DNA from: Bacteroidales bacterium
GTDB taxonomy: Bacteria > Bacteroidota > Bacteroidia > Bacteroidales > GCA-2748055
Assembly (NCBI GenBank): GCA_023135025.1
Contig: JAGLTY010000113.1
Coordinates: 1-6,995 of the forward strand
Direction: 5' to 3'
DNA: 6,995 nt
Every line of letters starts with the position of its first letter. The stretch's first letter is position 1. This document shows positions 1-6,995 of this stretch, piece by piece. Both the position numbers and the translations under genes were made by a program. The notes beneath the pieces are model-generated. The model saw only the letters and a program-made list of their open reading frames with translations. It had not been told where the DNA came from and made no database searches.

Positions 1-1289
1 AATTTGGCAGTATAGCTCCCCTTTGCACTGGCATCGATAACCGATGATTCGGTCATGGTGGTATTGTTCAGGGTATTGATCAGTGAATCCTTAAACCCTG
101 TATGGGTGAGCCCCTCCCTGAATATGTTGTTTGAAGAGATGTTCATATCCCCGTCTAGGATCAGGTTGTGCTGTTCATTGAATTGATGCCTTATCCCCAG
201 GTTGAGTTTGTGTGGTGTGATTCTCTCCTCTTCATCCACCTGCCCCTGCTGAAGGTAGGAACCTTCCTGCAGGAAGTTCTCTGTGGTGGTGGTCTGTTCC
301 AGATTTTTATTTGTGGAACTGGTCAGGTAGCTAAGGAAATAGCGGTTGGTCCCCCTGGCATTGTAGCTGAGATTCACTCCACCTGCCAATGACCTGTTCT
401 CTCCTTCAATAGTCCCCCCCCATTTCTTGCTATGATCATCCGTGTATCCAAATTCATTGATGTTGTTGGCCATACCCAGCAGGGCGCTCTGGAGTTTCTC
501 GGAGAAGCGATAGACCTTTCCTCCGGCACTGTAATGAGCACCGGTTCCGACCCCGGCTTCCACATCTCCAAAGTACCCTCTCTTATGGTCCTCATTCAGC
601 ATCAGGTTGATGGTCCTCTCCCGAACCCCATCGTCGATCCCGCTGAATTCCGACTCATCCGATTTCTTGTCATACACCTGTACCTTCGTTATGGCATCGG
701 CCGGCAGGTTCCTGGTGGCAACCTTGGGGTCCTTACCAAAGAACTCCTTACCTTCCACCAGCACGTTGACCACATCCTCACCCAGGGCCTTCATGTTCCC
801 CGCTTCATCCACTTCGATACCGGGGATCTGCTTCAGCAGGTCCTCTACCACTGCGTGACTCTTGGTGGTGAAGGCGTTAGAATTGAACTCCACTGTATCA
901 CTTCTGAAGGTGATGGGAACATACTCTTCGATGATGGTTACCTCCTCAAGGGCGCTGGGCTGCATCACCACATCGCCCAGCTCCTCACCAATGGAGGAGG
1001 GGATGGAGATATTCTCATAAAGGGTCTCCATGCCCACAAAGGAGTACTGCAACAGGTATTCTCCCTCTCTGATACTCTTTATCCTGAACTTCCCCTGGTT
1101 GTCGGTTACACCAAAATAGCTCAGGATGGAATCTGCGGGTTGTAACAGTGCCACCGTGGCATAGCCCAGGGGTTCTCCCTTTTCATCGGTGACCCTGCCT
1201 GTCAAAGAGTGTTGGGCAAAGGCAGTTCCCGCCAGGGCCAGCACCCAGATCATAAGAGCCAGTCGTTTATTAATATTTGATATGATCAC
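1..1289 (-). CDS. TonB-dependent outer-membrane receptor, N-terminal part (runs off left edge)
   Basis: This is a partial gene: 429 residues are visible and the rest of the beta-barrel lies beyond position 1. Residues 1-25 form a signal peptide, with a basic start (K8, R9), a hydrophobic stretch, and a TAFA|Q cleavage site. Residues 29-110 match a carboxypeptidase-regulatory-like (CarboxypepD_reg) beta-sandwich: GRVTDEKGEPLGYATV, then VTDNQGKFRI and LLQYSFVGMET. LEEVTII near 113-119 may be the TonB box. Residues 120-235 are the plug, with VVEDLLKQIPGIEVDEAGN, VLVEGKEFFGKDP and the NLPADAITKVQVYDKKSDE segment. Alternating barrel strands follow from about 240. This plug type is typical of Bacteroidota receptors annotated as outer-membrane beta-barrel family, not of SusC. 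Such receptors import ligands across the outer membrane using TonB energy; the ligand is unknown here. I chose the GTG at 1289 because it supplies the basic n-region. The in-frame ATG at 1253 would leave a signal peptide with no positive charge. The start lies one base after the stop of the GLPGLI gene, so the two are probably cotranscribed and translationally coupled. Confidence 0.92.
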   Translation of the reverse strand, partial: MIISNINKRLALMIWVLALAGTAFAQHSLTGRVTDEKGEPLGYATVALLQPADSILSYFGVTDNQGKFRIKSIREGEYLLQYSFVGMETLYENISIPSSIGEELGDVVMQPSALEEVTIIEEYVPITFRSDTVEFNSNAFTTKSHAVVEDLLKQIPGIEVDEAGNMKALGEDVVNVLVEGKEFFGKDPKVATRNLPADAITKVQVYDKKSDESEFSGIDDGVRERTINLMLNEDHKRGYFGDVEAGVGTGAHYSAGGKVYRFSEKLQSALLGMANNINEFGYTDDHSKKWGGTIEGENRSLAGGVNLSYNARGTNRYFLSYLTSSTNKNLEQTTTTENFLQEGSYLQQGQVDEEERITPHKLNLGIRHQFNEQHNLILDGDMNISSNNIFREGLTHTGFKDSLINTLNNTTMTESSVIDASAKGSYTAK

Positions 1290-1290
1290 G

Positions 1291-2088
1291 CTATTTATGC
1301 CTGTAATTCATATCGGCCGGACCATTTTTCTTAAACTCTTCCACTTTCTCTTCCACAATCCTCTCAAATGCTTCCGGGGAGGTTCTCTTTCCCGCATCGG
1401 GTTTGACCAGTATATCCGGCAACGGGGGTGTCAAATCGATGGAGGTGGCCATCAGGATGGTCTCTCCCAGTCTCTCCACAGCCAGCACAATGCCGGGTAA
1501 TCCATAATACTCTGCCGGTCCTGCAGGCACCGGTAGCTCAGGGGCAAACCATGCGGTTACAGTATCTCCCTCCATCTTCATGGTGGCTTTCATACAGACA
1601 TACTCCCCGATTTTCTTCCTGCTGGGATCCAATTTCCAGCCCCTGTTTTCCAGGGTGGATTCAACCAGGAATTCCCGGGTCATAAACTCCAGTAGTGCGG
1701 TCCTGCTCTCTGTGTTGAAATCGATGAATATCTGCTTCAGTGAAGGCTTTGGAGGCTTTCCGTAACTGGCCATAAACATTGCCATCTGCTGGGTATCGGA
1801 GATCGCCTCCTTCTCTATTGTCGATTCATCATAGAGCGATGCTTCGGCAGTAAAGTAGAGCACATTTTCAAATTCCCCCTCTGTGGGCAGGGTTTTTGCG
1901 TATGCATCCCACTCATCGTTGCCTGTGGGATCGAAGGTATAGGTGGTGGTTCGCTGGTACACAATAGTTCCTGCCAGCAGGTCTTGGGCGGAGAGCCCGG
2001 GTAGTGCCAGCGAACCAATGAGTATAACAGCCATTAATCGGGTAACTGTAGCCCTTATGAGAGATGCTTTTTTCATTTTTAGAATCAT
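1291..2088 (-). CDS. GLPGLI family secreted protein
   Basis: The protein has 265 residues and belongs to the GLPGLI family (TIGR01200), named for its best conserved motif and restricted mainly to Bacteroidota. Its biochemical role is not established. Residues 1-34 are a signal peptide (MKKASLIRATVTRLM followed by a hydrophobic core, cleavage after LSA|Q), so the mature protein is periplasmic or outer-membrane associated. The signal peptidase I type site has no lipobox cysteine. Family landmarks are IGEYVCMKAT (160-169), TAWFAPELPVPAGP (178-191) and YYGLPGIVLAVE (194-205). The C-terminal tail (about 240-257) is a charged helix rich in Glu and Lys. The only cysteine of the mature protein is C165, inside the conserved block. 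The ATG at 2088 is the longest start. A second ATG at 2076 (MKKAS) gives an equally good signal peptide and is a real alternative. The gene ends one base before the receptor start, suggesting the two work together at the envelope. This functional link is inference from gene order. Confidence 0.92.
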   Translation of the reverse strand: MILKMKKASLIRATVTRLMAVILIGSLALPGLSAQDLLAGTIVYQRTTTYTFDPTGNDEWDAYAKTLPTEGEFENVLYFTAEASLYDESTIEKEAISDTQQMAMFMASYGKPPKPSLKQIFIDFNTESRTALLEFMTREFLVESTLENRGWKLDPSRKKIGEYVCMKATMKMEGDTVTAWFAPELPVPAGPAEYYGLPGIVLAVERLGETILMATSIDLTPPLPDILVKPDAGKRTSPEAFERIVEEKVEEFKKNGPADMNYRHK

Positions 2089-2171
2089 GCTTTGTTCATG
2101 TATTTTGGTTGTTTTGAAGAACCTGGCGGAACGGACAAAAAAAGGGTTGAACCGGGAATCTGTTGGTTAAA

Positions 2172-2183
2172 GCTTATATAAGC
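2172..2183. repeat. 12-base perfect palindrome between purL and the GLPGLI gene
   Basis: GCTTATATAAGC reads the same on both strands and lies 13 bases past the purL stop and 83 bases before the GLPGLI ATG. The flanking bases do not extend it, and there is no T-run directly after it on the minus strand, so it does not look like an intrinsic terminator. It could be a binding site for a dimeric regulator of the GLPGLI/receptor pair, or chance. The rest of the 107-base gap shows no gene and no clear TAnnTTTG promoter. Confidence 0.3.
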
Positions 2184-2195
2184 AGAACTGAGGGA

Positions 2196-5100
2196 TTAGT
2201 GCTCACGGGATTCAATCCACTTCTTCGCGTTTACAAAGGCCTCCAGCCAGGGGGTGGCCTCATCCTGCCTGCGATCCTCCGGGTAGTAGCCACACTGCCA
2301 CGGTTGGTAGGCCCGCTCCATGTGGGGCATCATGGCCAGGTGACGGCCGTTGGATGAACAGAGGGCTGCCACATCATAATCGGATCCGTTGGGATTGGCC
2401 GGGTAGGTGGAGCGGCTGTATTTTGCTGCAATGTGGTACTTCTCTTCCGGTTTGGGCAGAACAAATTTCCCTTCACCATGTGCCACCCAGACCCCCAGGT
2501 TCATCTCCTCCAGCGAACCCAGCATTACGGAGCTGTTCTTCTGAACCTTCACAGCCAGGAAAGCCGATTCGAATTTCCCTGATTCATTGTGTGCCATGGC
2601 CGGGGACTGATCGTGTTCCGGGACCACCAGGTCCAGTTCGATCATCAGCTGACATCCATTGCAGATCCCAAGGCTGAGGGTATCCTCCCTGGCATAGAAA
2701 TTCTCCAGGGCCTTTCGTGCCTTATCGTTGTATTTGAATGCCCCGGCCCAGCCTTTAGCCGAACCGAGCACATCGGAGTTGGAGAATCCACCCACAAAGA
2801 CGATCATCTGTACTTCCTCCAGGGTCTCCCTTCCGGCAATCAGGTCGGTCATATGCACATCCTTCACATCAAAACCGGCCAGGTAGAGGGCGTGTGCCAT
2901 TTCGCGATCGCCGTTGACCCCTTTCTCCCTGATGATGGCCGCTCTGAACCCGCTGTTGGTGCGCCTGTGCGGATCAACACCCAGGCTTTGAAAGGTGCCC
3001 TTGAAATCTCCTGAATTGAGATCCAGTGGGTGTTTTTTGTAATTATTGTAACGCTCCTCAGCCAGCTTTTTGCCCGACTGCTTCCTGTCGAGCAGGTAGG
3101 AGGTTCGGAACCAGATGTCGCGGTAATTATCAATCTCCAGGTTGAGGTTCTCCTCTTTGGTACGCAGTGCCATTTCACGCCCTTCAATGGGACGTCCAAT
3201 CAGATGATGCAGGATCCCCTCCTTCTCAAGCAGGGCTGTGACTATATGGGGATTGTTTACCTGGATCACCACGGCAGGCTTTTCACTGAATAGCACAGGA
3301 ACGGTCTCGCCCGGAATACCTGAGATATCCACCTCTATGCCACCGGTGGTGTTGGGATAACACATCTCCATTAGTGTGGTAACCAGTCCACCGGCCGACA
3401 CATCGTGACCGGCCATGATGAGCCCCTCTTCAATCAGGTTCTGAAGCAGGTTAAATATCTTTACAAAGTAGGCGGGATCGGTTACGGTGGGTGATGCGGC
3501 GCCCAGTCTGTTTTTATATTGTGCGAAAGAGCTGCCTCCCAGCTTGAACTCATCCTTTGCCAGGTCGATATAGATCAACCTGCTCTCTGGATCGGGTTGA
3601 AGGACCGGCTCCGCGATTTTACGGATATCGATCACCTCACCGGCCGCAGAGATAATCACAGTGCCAGGGGCATAGACCACATGGTCGTCGTATTTCTGGG
3701 TCATGGAGAGGGAGTCCTTCCCGGTGGGGATATTGATGCCCAGTGCTATGGCGAAGTCGCTGGCAGCCTTGGCAGCGTGGTAGAGCCTGGCATCCTCGCC
3801 CTCGTTTTTGCAGGGCCACATCCAGTTGGCAGAGAGGGAGATGCTTCGGATACGGTCGGGCATGGGTGCCCAGACAATATTGGTCAGCGCCTCTGCAATG
3901 GAGAGCACACTTCCAGCCTTTTCGTCCACCATGGCAGCCACCGGTGCATGGCCTATGGAGGTGGCATATCCTTTCCGGCCCTGGTAGTCCAGTGCCACGG
4001 CCCCCAGGTTATTTAACGGCAGCTGCAGTTCACCTGCACACTGTTGGCGGGCAATTTTCCCGGTTACTGAACGGTCCACTTTGTTGGTTAGCCAGTCCTT
4101 ACAGGCCACAGCTTCCAGTTGCATCACACCCTCCAGGTCGAGGGCGATATTGTTAACTTTATAAGGAATCCTTTTGTAACGGGTATTCAGGGTACGATCG
4201 TCCATCACAGTACGTGGCGGCTTTCCGAACATATCCACCAGCTCCAGGTCCATGGGCTTTTCACCGGTTTTTTCGCTCTCAAATACAAAACGGTGATCGT
4301 TGGTGATCTCCCCGATGATGTAGATGGGGGCCCGTTCACGGTTGGCGATGCGTACCAGTTCATCCACATCTTTGGCTTTAATGACCAGCCCCATACGCTC
4401 CTGCGATTCGTTGCCGATAATCTCCTTGGCCGAGAGGGTTGGATCACCCACCGGCAGTTCGTCCAGGTTGATCTTTCCACCTGTCTCCTCCACCAGTTCG
4501 GAGAGACAGTTGAGGTGTCCGCCGGCCCCATGGTCATGGATACTTACAATTGTATTTTTCCCCGATTCAGCCAGGGCACGTATGGCATTGTAAGCCCTTT
4601 TCTGCATTTCGGGATTGGCACGTTGTACTGCGTTAAGTTCAATGGCATTCTCAAACTCACCGGTATCGACCGATGAGACGGCACCTCCACCCATGCCGAT
4701 CCGGTAGTTATCACCGCCCAGCAGCACCACTACATCCCCTTTTTCGGGTCTGTCTTTCTGGGCATCCTGGCTGTTTCCAAAGCCGATTCCACCGGCCAGC
4801 ATGATCACCTTATCAAAACCGAACTTTTTTCCACGCTCCTCATGTTCGAAGGTGAGCAGGCTGCCGCATATAAGCGGCTGTCCGAATTTGTTGCCAAAAT
4901 CGCTGGCCCCGTTGGAGGCCTTGATCAGTATCTCTTCCGGGGTCTGGTATAGCCAGGGCCGCTCGGGCATGACTCCCTCCAGGCTGCGTCCCTTTTCCAG
5001 CCGTGGGTAGGAGGTCATATAGACAGCGGTTCCTGCCATGGGGATGGCCCCCTTACCGCCTGCGATCCGGTCGCGGATCTCACCACCGGTACCGGTGGCC

Positions 5101-5882
5101 GCCCCGTTAAAGGGTTCCACAGTGGTGGGGAAGTTATGGGTCTCCGCCTTTAGAGAGAGTACCGATTCAATATCTGTTACCCTGAAATAGTCCGATTTGT
5201 CGTGGGAGGCGGGGGCAAACTGTTCAATGGCCGGTCCGGCTGCAAAGGAGCAGTTGTCCTTGTAGGCTGAGACAATATGGTTGGGGTTGGTGGCAGTGGT
5301 TTTTTTAATCAACTGGAAAAGCGACGACTCCTTCTCCTCGCCATCGATAATAAAGGTGCCGTTGAATATTTTGTGCCTGCAGTGTTCCGAGTTGACCTGG
5401 GAGAATCCAAAGACCTCGCTGTCGGTCAGCTTTCTGTCAATCCTTTTACTGACCCCCTCCAGATACTCAATCTCATCGGGATTCAGGGCCAGCCCCTCCT
5501 GCTGGTTATAAGCCGTAATATCGGTAATTTCCAAAACAGGTTCGGGTGAGCGGTCAATGGTAAAGAGCTGCTGGTCCAAACCATCATAGAGGAGTTGCAA
5601 CATGGGGTCAAAAGAGGCCTCTTTGCCTTTAACCACGAAAAACTCCTCGATCCGCCTGAGCCCTTCAACTCCCATATTCTGGGTAATCTCCACGGCATTG
5701 GTGCTCCAGGGGGTGATCATCTCTTTTCGCGGTCCCACAAACCATCCATCCACCCGGTTTTTGGTGAGGCAGGATGCGTTGCCAAACAGCCATTCCAGTT
5801 TCCCGGTTGTTTGCGGATCGAGTTCGCTATCTATCTCAAGTGCAATGATTTTATTGTTGAGGAGCTGGAAGAAATAGATCAT
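2196..5882 (-). CDS. purL: Phosphoribosylformylglycinamidine synthase, single-chain form with glutaminase domain
   Basis: PurL makes FGAM from FGAR, glutamine and ATP, the fourth step of de novo purine synthesis, in the cytoplasm. The protein is complete at 1228 residues, in line with large-form PurL (E. coli enzyme about 1295). Residues 1 to about 100 are the N-terminal PurS-like domain (MIYFFQLLNNKIIALEID). The synthetase core follows: NSEHCRHK (164-171), LKAETHNFPT (244-253), the glycine-rich GAATGTGGEIRD (260-271), then GAGGH in the middle part. The second AIR-synthase-like half has GKDSLSM (near 720) and GHDVSAGG (near 820). The class I glutamine amidotransferase domain starts near 980. 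Its catalytic triad is intact: C1074 in GICNGCQ (the GxCxGxQ nucleophile), and H1187 and E1189 in PHMER. The reading frame is unbroken. I chose the ATG at 5882 because MIYFF is the usual start of Bacteroidota PurL. An in-frame GTG at 5921 would add 13 residues but overlaps the promoter -7 element. The gene is transcribed divergently from the acyl-CoA synthetase, and no other purine gene is in the window. Confidence 0.97.
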   Translation of the reverse strand: MIYFFQLLNNKIIALEIDSELDPQTTGKLEWLFGNASCLTKNRVDGWFVGPRKEMITPWSTNAVEITQNMGVEGLRRIEEFFVVKGKEASFDPMLQLLYDGLDQQLFTIDRSPEPVLEITDITAYNQQEGLALNPDEIEYLEGVSKRIDRKLTDSEVFGFSQVNSEHCRHKIFNGTFIIDGEEKESSLFQLIKKTTATNPNHIVSAYKDNCSFAAGPAIEQFAPASHDKSDYFRVTDIESVLSLKAETHNFPTTVEPFNGAATGTGGEIRDRIAGGKGAIPMAGTAVYMTSYPRLEKGRSLEGVMPERPWLYQTPEEILIKASNGASDFGNKFGQPLICGSLLTFEHEERGKKFGFDKVIMLAGGIGFGNSQDAQKDRPEKGDVVVLLGGDNYRIGMGGGAVSSVDTGEFENAIELNAVQRANPEMQKRAYNAIRALAESGKNTIVSIHDHGAGGHLNCLSELVEETGGKINLDELPVGDPTLSAKEIIGNESQERMGLVIKAKDVDELVRIANRERAPIYIIGEITNDHRFVFESEKTGEKPMDLELVDMFGKPPRTVMDDRTLNTRYKRIPYKVNNIALDLEGVMQLEAVACKDWLTNKVDRSVTGKIARQQCAGELQLPLNNLGAVALDYQGRKGYATSIGHAPVAAMVDEKAGSVLSIAEALTNIVWAPMPDRIRSISLSANWMWPCKNEGEDARLYHAAKAASDFAIALGINIPTGKDSLSMTQKYDDHVVYAPGTVIISAAGEVIDIRKIAEPVLQPDPESRLIYIDLAKDEFKLGGSSFAQYKNRLGAASPTVTDPAYFVKIFNLLQNLIEEGLIMAGHDVSAGGLVTTLMEMCYPNTTGGIEVDISGIPGETVPVLFSEKPAVVIQVNNPHIVTALLEKEGILHHLIGRPIEGREMALRTKEENLNLEIDNYRDIWFRTSYLLDRKQSGKKLAEERYNNYKKHPLDLNSGDFKGTFQSLGVDPHRRTNSGFRAAIIREKGVNGDREMAHALYLAGFDVKDVHMTDLIAGRETLEEVQMIVFVGGFSNSDVLGSAKGWAGAFKYNDKARKALENFYAREDTLSLGICNGCQLMIELDLVVPEHDQSPAMAHNESGKFESAFLAVKVQKNSSVMLGSLEEMNLGVWVAHGEGKFVLPKPEEKYHIAAKYSRSTYPANPNGSDYDVAALCSSNGRHLAMMPHMERAYQPWQCGYYPEDRRQDEATPWLEAFVNAKKWIESREH

Positions 5883-5920
5883 AAAATGCGGTGTTTCAAT
5901 GGTTGCTAAAAAAGATGACA

Positions 5921-5928
5921 CAAAGATA
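5921..5928 (-). promoter_or_regulatory. Bacteroidota-type -7 promoter element of purL
   Basis: The minus strand reads TATCTTTG, an exact match to the TAnnTTTG -7 consensus of the Bacteroidota primary sigma factor. It lies 38 bases before the purL ATG at 5882. Transcription would start about 4-7 bases after the last G, giving a leader of roughly 30 bases. I see no good TTTG at the -33 position, so the support rests on the -7 element and its location. Confidence 0.55.
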
Positions 5929-5986
5929 ATTGGATTCTTCGATTAAGACCCCGCAGAAGATGGGAATGCATGAAGAGTTTTTTAAC

Positions 5987-6003
5987 ATTGAACAGAATTC
6001 AAT
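5987..6003. repeat. Inverted repeat ATTGAA-N5-TTCAAT before the acyl-CoA synthetase gene
   Basis: Two perfect 6-base arms (5987-5992 and 5998-6003) flank a 5-base spacer, CAGAA, about 30 bases before the ligase ATG. The right arm touches a -7-like element, TATATTTA. The size, symmetry and position suit a dimeric repressor site. The arms are AT-rich and short, so chance is possible. No regulator gene is in the window. Confidence 0.35.
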
Positions 6004-6010
6004 ATATTTA
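6003..6010 (+). promoter_or_regulatory. Possible -7 promoter element of the acyl-CoA synthetase gene
   Basis: TATATTTA matches TAnnTTTG at all but the last base and lies 23 bases before the ATG at 6034. The -33 region has a T-run (5978-5983) but no TTTG. TAACATTG at 5983-5990 is an equally imperfect alternative, so the exact promoter is uncertain. Confidence 0.28.
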
Positions 6011-6033
6011 ACCTGAACTAAACTACCATACTT

Positions 6034-6995
6034 ATGATCCAGAAGAACTTTATCAAGTTATACGAGGAGAGTTTTGCCCACAATTTTGATCTGCCGGCTC
6101 TTTCAGATTACACCGGCGATATCAGTTATACCTATGGTGAAATGGCCATCCAGATTGTCCGTTTGCACCTGCTCTATGAGGCTGCAGGGGTGAAGAAGGG
6201 GGATAAAATTGCAGTGTTTGGCAAGAACTCCTCCAACTGGTGTATTGGATTCATGAGTGTGATTACCTACGGGGCAGTATCTGTTCCGGTGCTGCCCGAT
6301 TTCAAACCGGCTGATGCCCAGACAATTATCAATCACTCCGATTCGGTAATGCTCCTGGTAGATAACCAGACCATGGAGGGTTTGTCAGAATCGGCGATGA
6401 AAGGGGTGAAGAATATTCTCTCGCTGGACGATTTTGGTATTCTTTCCGCCAAACCTGATGCTGCTATGAAGAAGGCCCATGAGGAGCTTGATGGACTGTT
6501 TGAAAAGAAATTTCCAGGTGGTTTCAGTAAGGAGCAGATCAAATTTGCCGAAGTAGACAACAGCGAGGTGGTGGAGATTAACTACACCTCCGGTACCACC
6601 GGATTCAGTAAAGGGGTGGTACTATCGGCCAACAGCCTGGCCGGGAATGTGGATTTTGCCATGCGCTCTATTGAGCTTAACCCGGGAGAGAAGATGCTGG
6701 CACTGCTGCCGCTGGCGCACTGCTATGGTTGCGCCTTTGATTATCTTTTCCCCATGGCGGTGGGGGTACATGTGACCATCCTGGGTAAACTGCCGGCCAC
6801 ACCGGTAATTATCAAGGCTTTTTCTGAAATAAGGCCCCACCTGATCCTCTTTGTACCCATCTTCTTTGAAAAAATCTACAAGAAAAAGCTAATGCCCATC
6901 TTGCAGAAGGGATCCATGAAAGTTCTGACCAAAATTCCGGGAGTGAAGGGGCTGATTTATGGAAAGATGCGGAAGTCGCTGATCGAGACCTTCGG
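6034..6995 (+). CDS. AMP-forming long-chain acyl-CoA synthetase, N-terminal part (runs off right edge)
   Basis: The first 320 residues are visible. The product belongs to the adenylate-forming (ANL, AMP-binding) superfamily, which activates fatty acids through an acyl-AMP to acyl-CoA in the cytoplasm or at the inner membrane. Evidence is the ATP P-loop YTSGTTGFSKG (184-194), the LLPLAHCYG block (224-232), an N-terminal segment with YTYGEMA (32-38), GVKKGDKIAVFGKNSSNW (52-69), and the VPIFFEKIYKKK segment (274-285) characteristic of long-chain fatty acyl-CoA ligases. The later adenylation motifs and the C-terminal lid with its catalytic lysine lie beyond the window, so activity cannot be confirmed. 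The P-loop has Phe where many family members have Pro (GTTGxPKG). The ATG at 6034 fits the family start. No Shine-Dalgarno sequence is seen, as is usual in Bacteroidota. Chain-length specificity is not readable from this portion; long chain is inferred from resemblance to FadD/FACL-type enzymes. It is divergent from purL across 151 bases. Confidence 0.93.
   Translation, partial: MIQKNFIKLYEESFAHNFDLPALSDYTGDISYTYGEMAIQIVRLHLLYEAAGVKKGDKIAVFGKNSSNWCIGFMSVITYGAVSVPVLPDFKPADAQTIINHSDSVMLLVDNQTMEGLSESAMKGVKNILSLDDFGILSAKPDAAMKKAHEELDGLFEKKFPGGFSKEQIKFAEVDNSEVVEINYTSGTTGFSKGVVLSANSLAGNVDFAMRSIELNPGEKMLALLPLAHCYGCAFDYLFPMAVGVHVTILGKLPATPVIIKAFSEIRPHLILFVPIFFEKIYKKKLMPILQKGSMKVLTKIPGVKGLIYGKMRKSLIETF

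Noticed and set aside
432..1145. A 237-codon open frame on the plus strand.
   Set aside because: It lies entirely antisense to the receptor gene, whose protein shows clear signal peptide, regulatory domain and plug motifs. The plus-strand product has no recognisable domain.
2134..2163. Run of seven T on the minus strand next to GGTTCAACC, resembling an intrinsic terminator after purL.
   Set aside because: The GGTT/AACC arms would leave a one-base loop, too tight for a stable hairpin, and no other GC-rich stem precedes the T-run.
3519..4676. Several plus-strand open frames of 137-185 codons.
   Set aside because: They are antisense shadows of purL, which is conserved across this whole stretch. 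Their products are low in recognisable motifs and mutually overlapping.
5883..5921. N-terminal 13-residue extension of PurL from a GTG at 5921.
   Set aside because: The GTG overlaps the -7 promoter element, and PurL homologues of this phylum typically start with a sequence like MIYFF.
6103..6840. Minus-strand open frames of 72-77 codons.
   Set aside because: They are antisense to the acyl-CoA synthetase, whose frame is continuous and carries the ATP-binding motif.

Overview
The window looks like chromosomal DNA from a member of the Bacteroidota, probably near Bacteroidales/Marinilabiliales (the order is inference). The grounds are a GLPGLI-family exported protein paired with a TonB-dependent receptor of the carboxypeptidase-regulatory-domain type, a single-chain PurL of Bacteroidota type, a perfect TAnnTTTG promoter element in front of purL, and no clear Shine-Dalgarno sequences. 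Base composition is about even and similar across all genes. I saw no mobile element, tRNA, rRNA, CRISPR array or other sign of recent transfer.

Layout from left to right. Positions 1-1289 (minus) hold the N-terminal 429 residues of a TonB-dependent outer-membrane receptor whose C-terminal part lies beyond the left edge. Positions 1291-2088 (minus) hold a secreted GLPGLI-family protein. Its stop codon is separated by one base from the GTG start of the receptor, so the two form a tightly coupled two-gene unit. A 107-base gap (2089-2195) has one short perfect palindrome and no gene. Positions 2196-5882 (minus) encode complete phosphoribosylformylglycinamidine synthase (PurL, 1228 residues), with synthetase and glutaminase parts in one chain. 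A 151-base divergent intergenic region (5883-6033) carries the purL promoter and a candidate operator. From 6034 to the right edge (plus) runs the N-terminal 320 residues of an AMP-forming long-chain acyl-CoA synthetase.

Functionally there are three independent themes: envelope (GLPGLI plus receptor), purine synthesis (PurL), and fatty acid activation (acyl-CoA synthetase, divergent from purL). purL and the ligase are ordinary housekeeping genes. The part with least known biology is the GLPGLI/receptor pair, whose substrate and mechanism cannot be read from the sequence. I did not find a convincing wholly new system. The most useful observations are the start-site correction for purL from its promoter, the one-base coupling of the GLPGLI and receptor genes, and an inverted repeat placed like an operator before the ligase.
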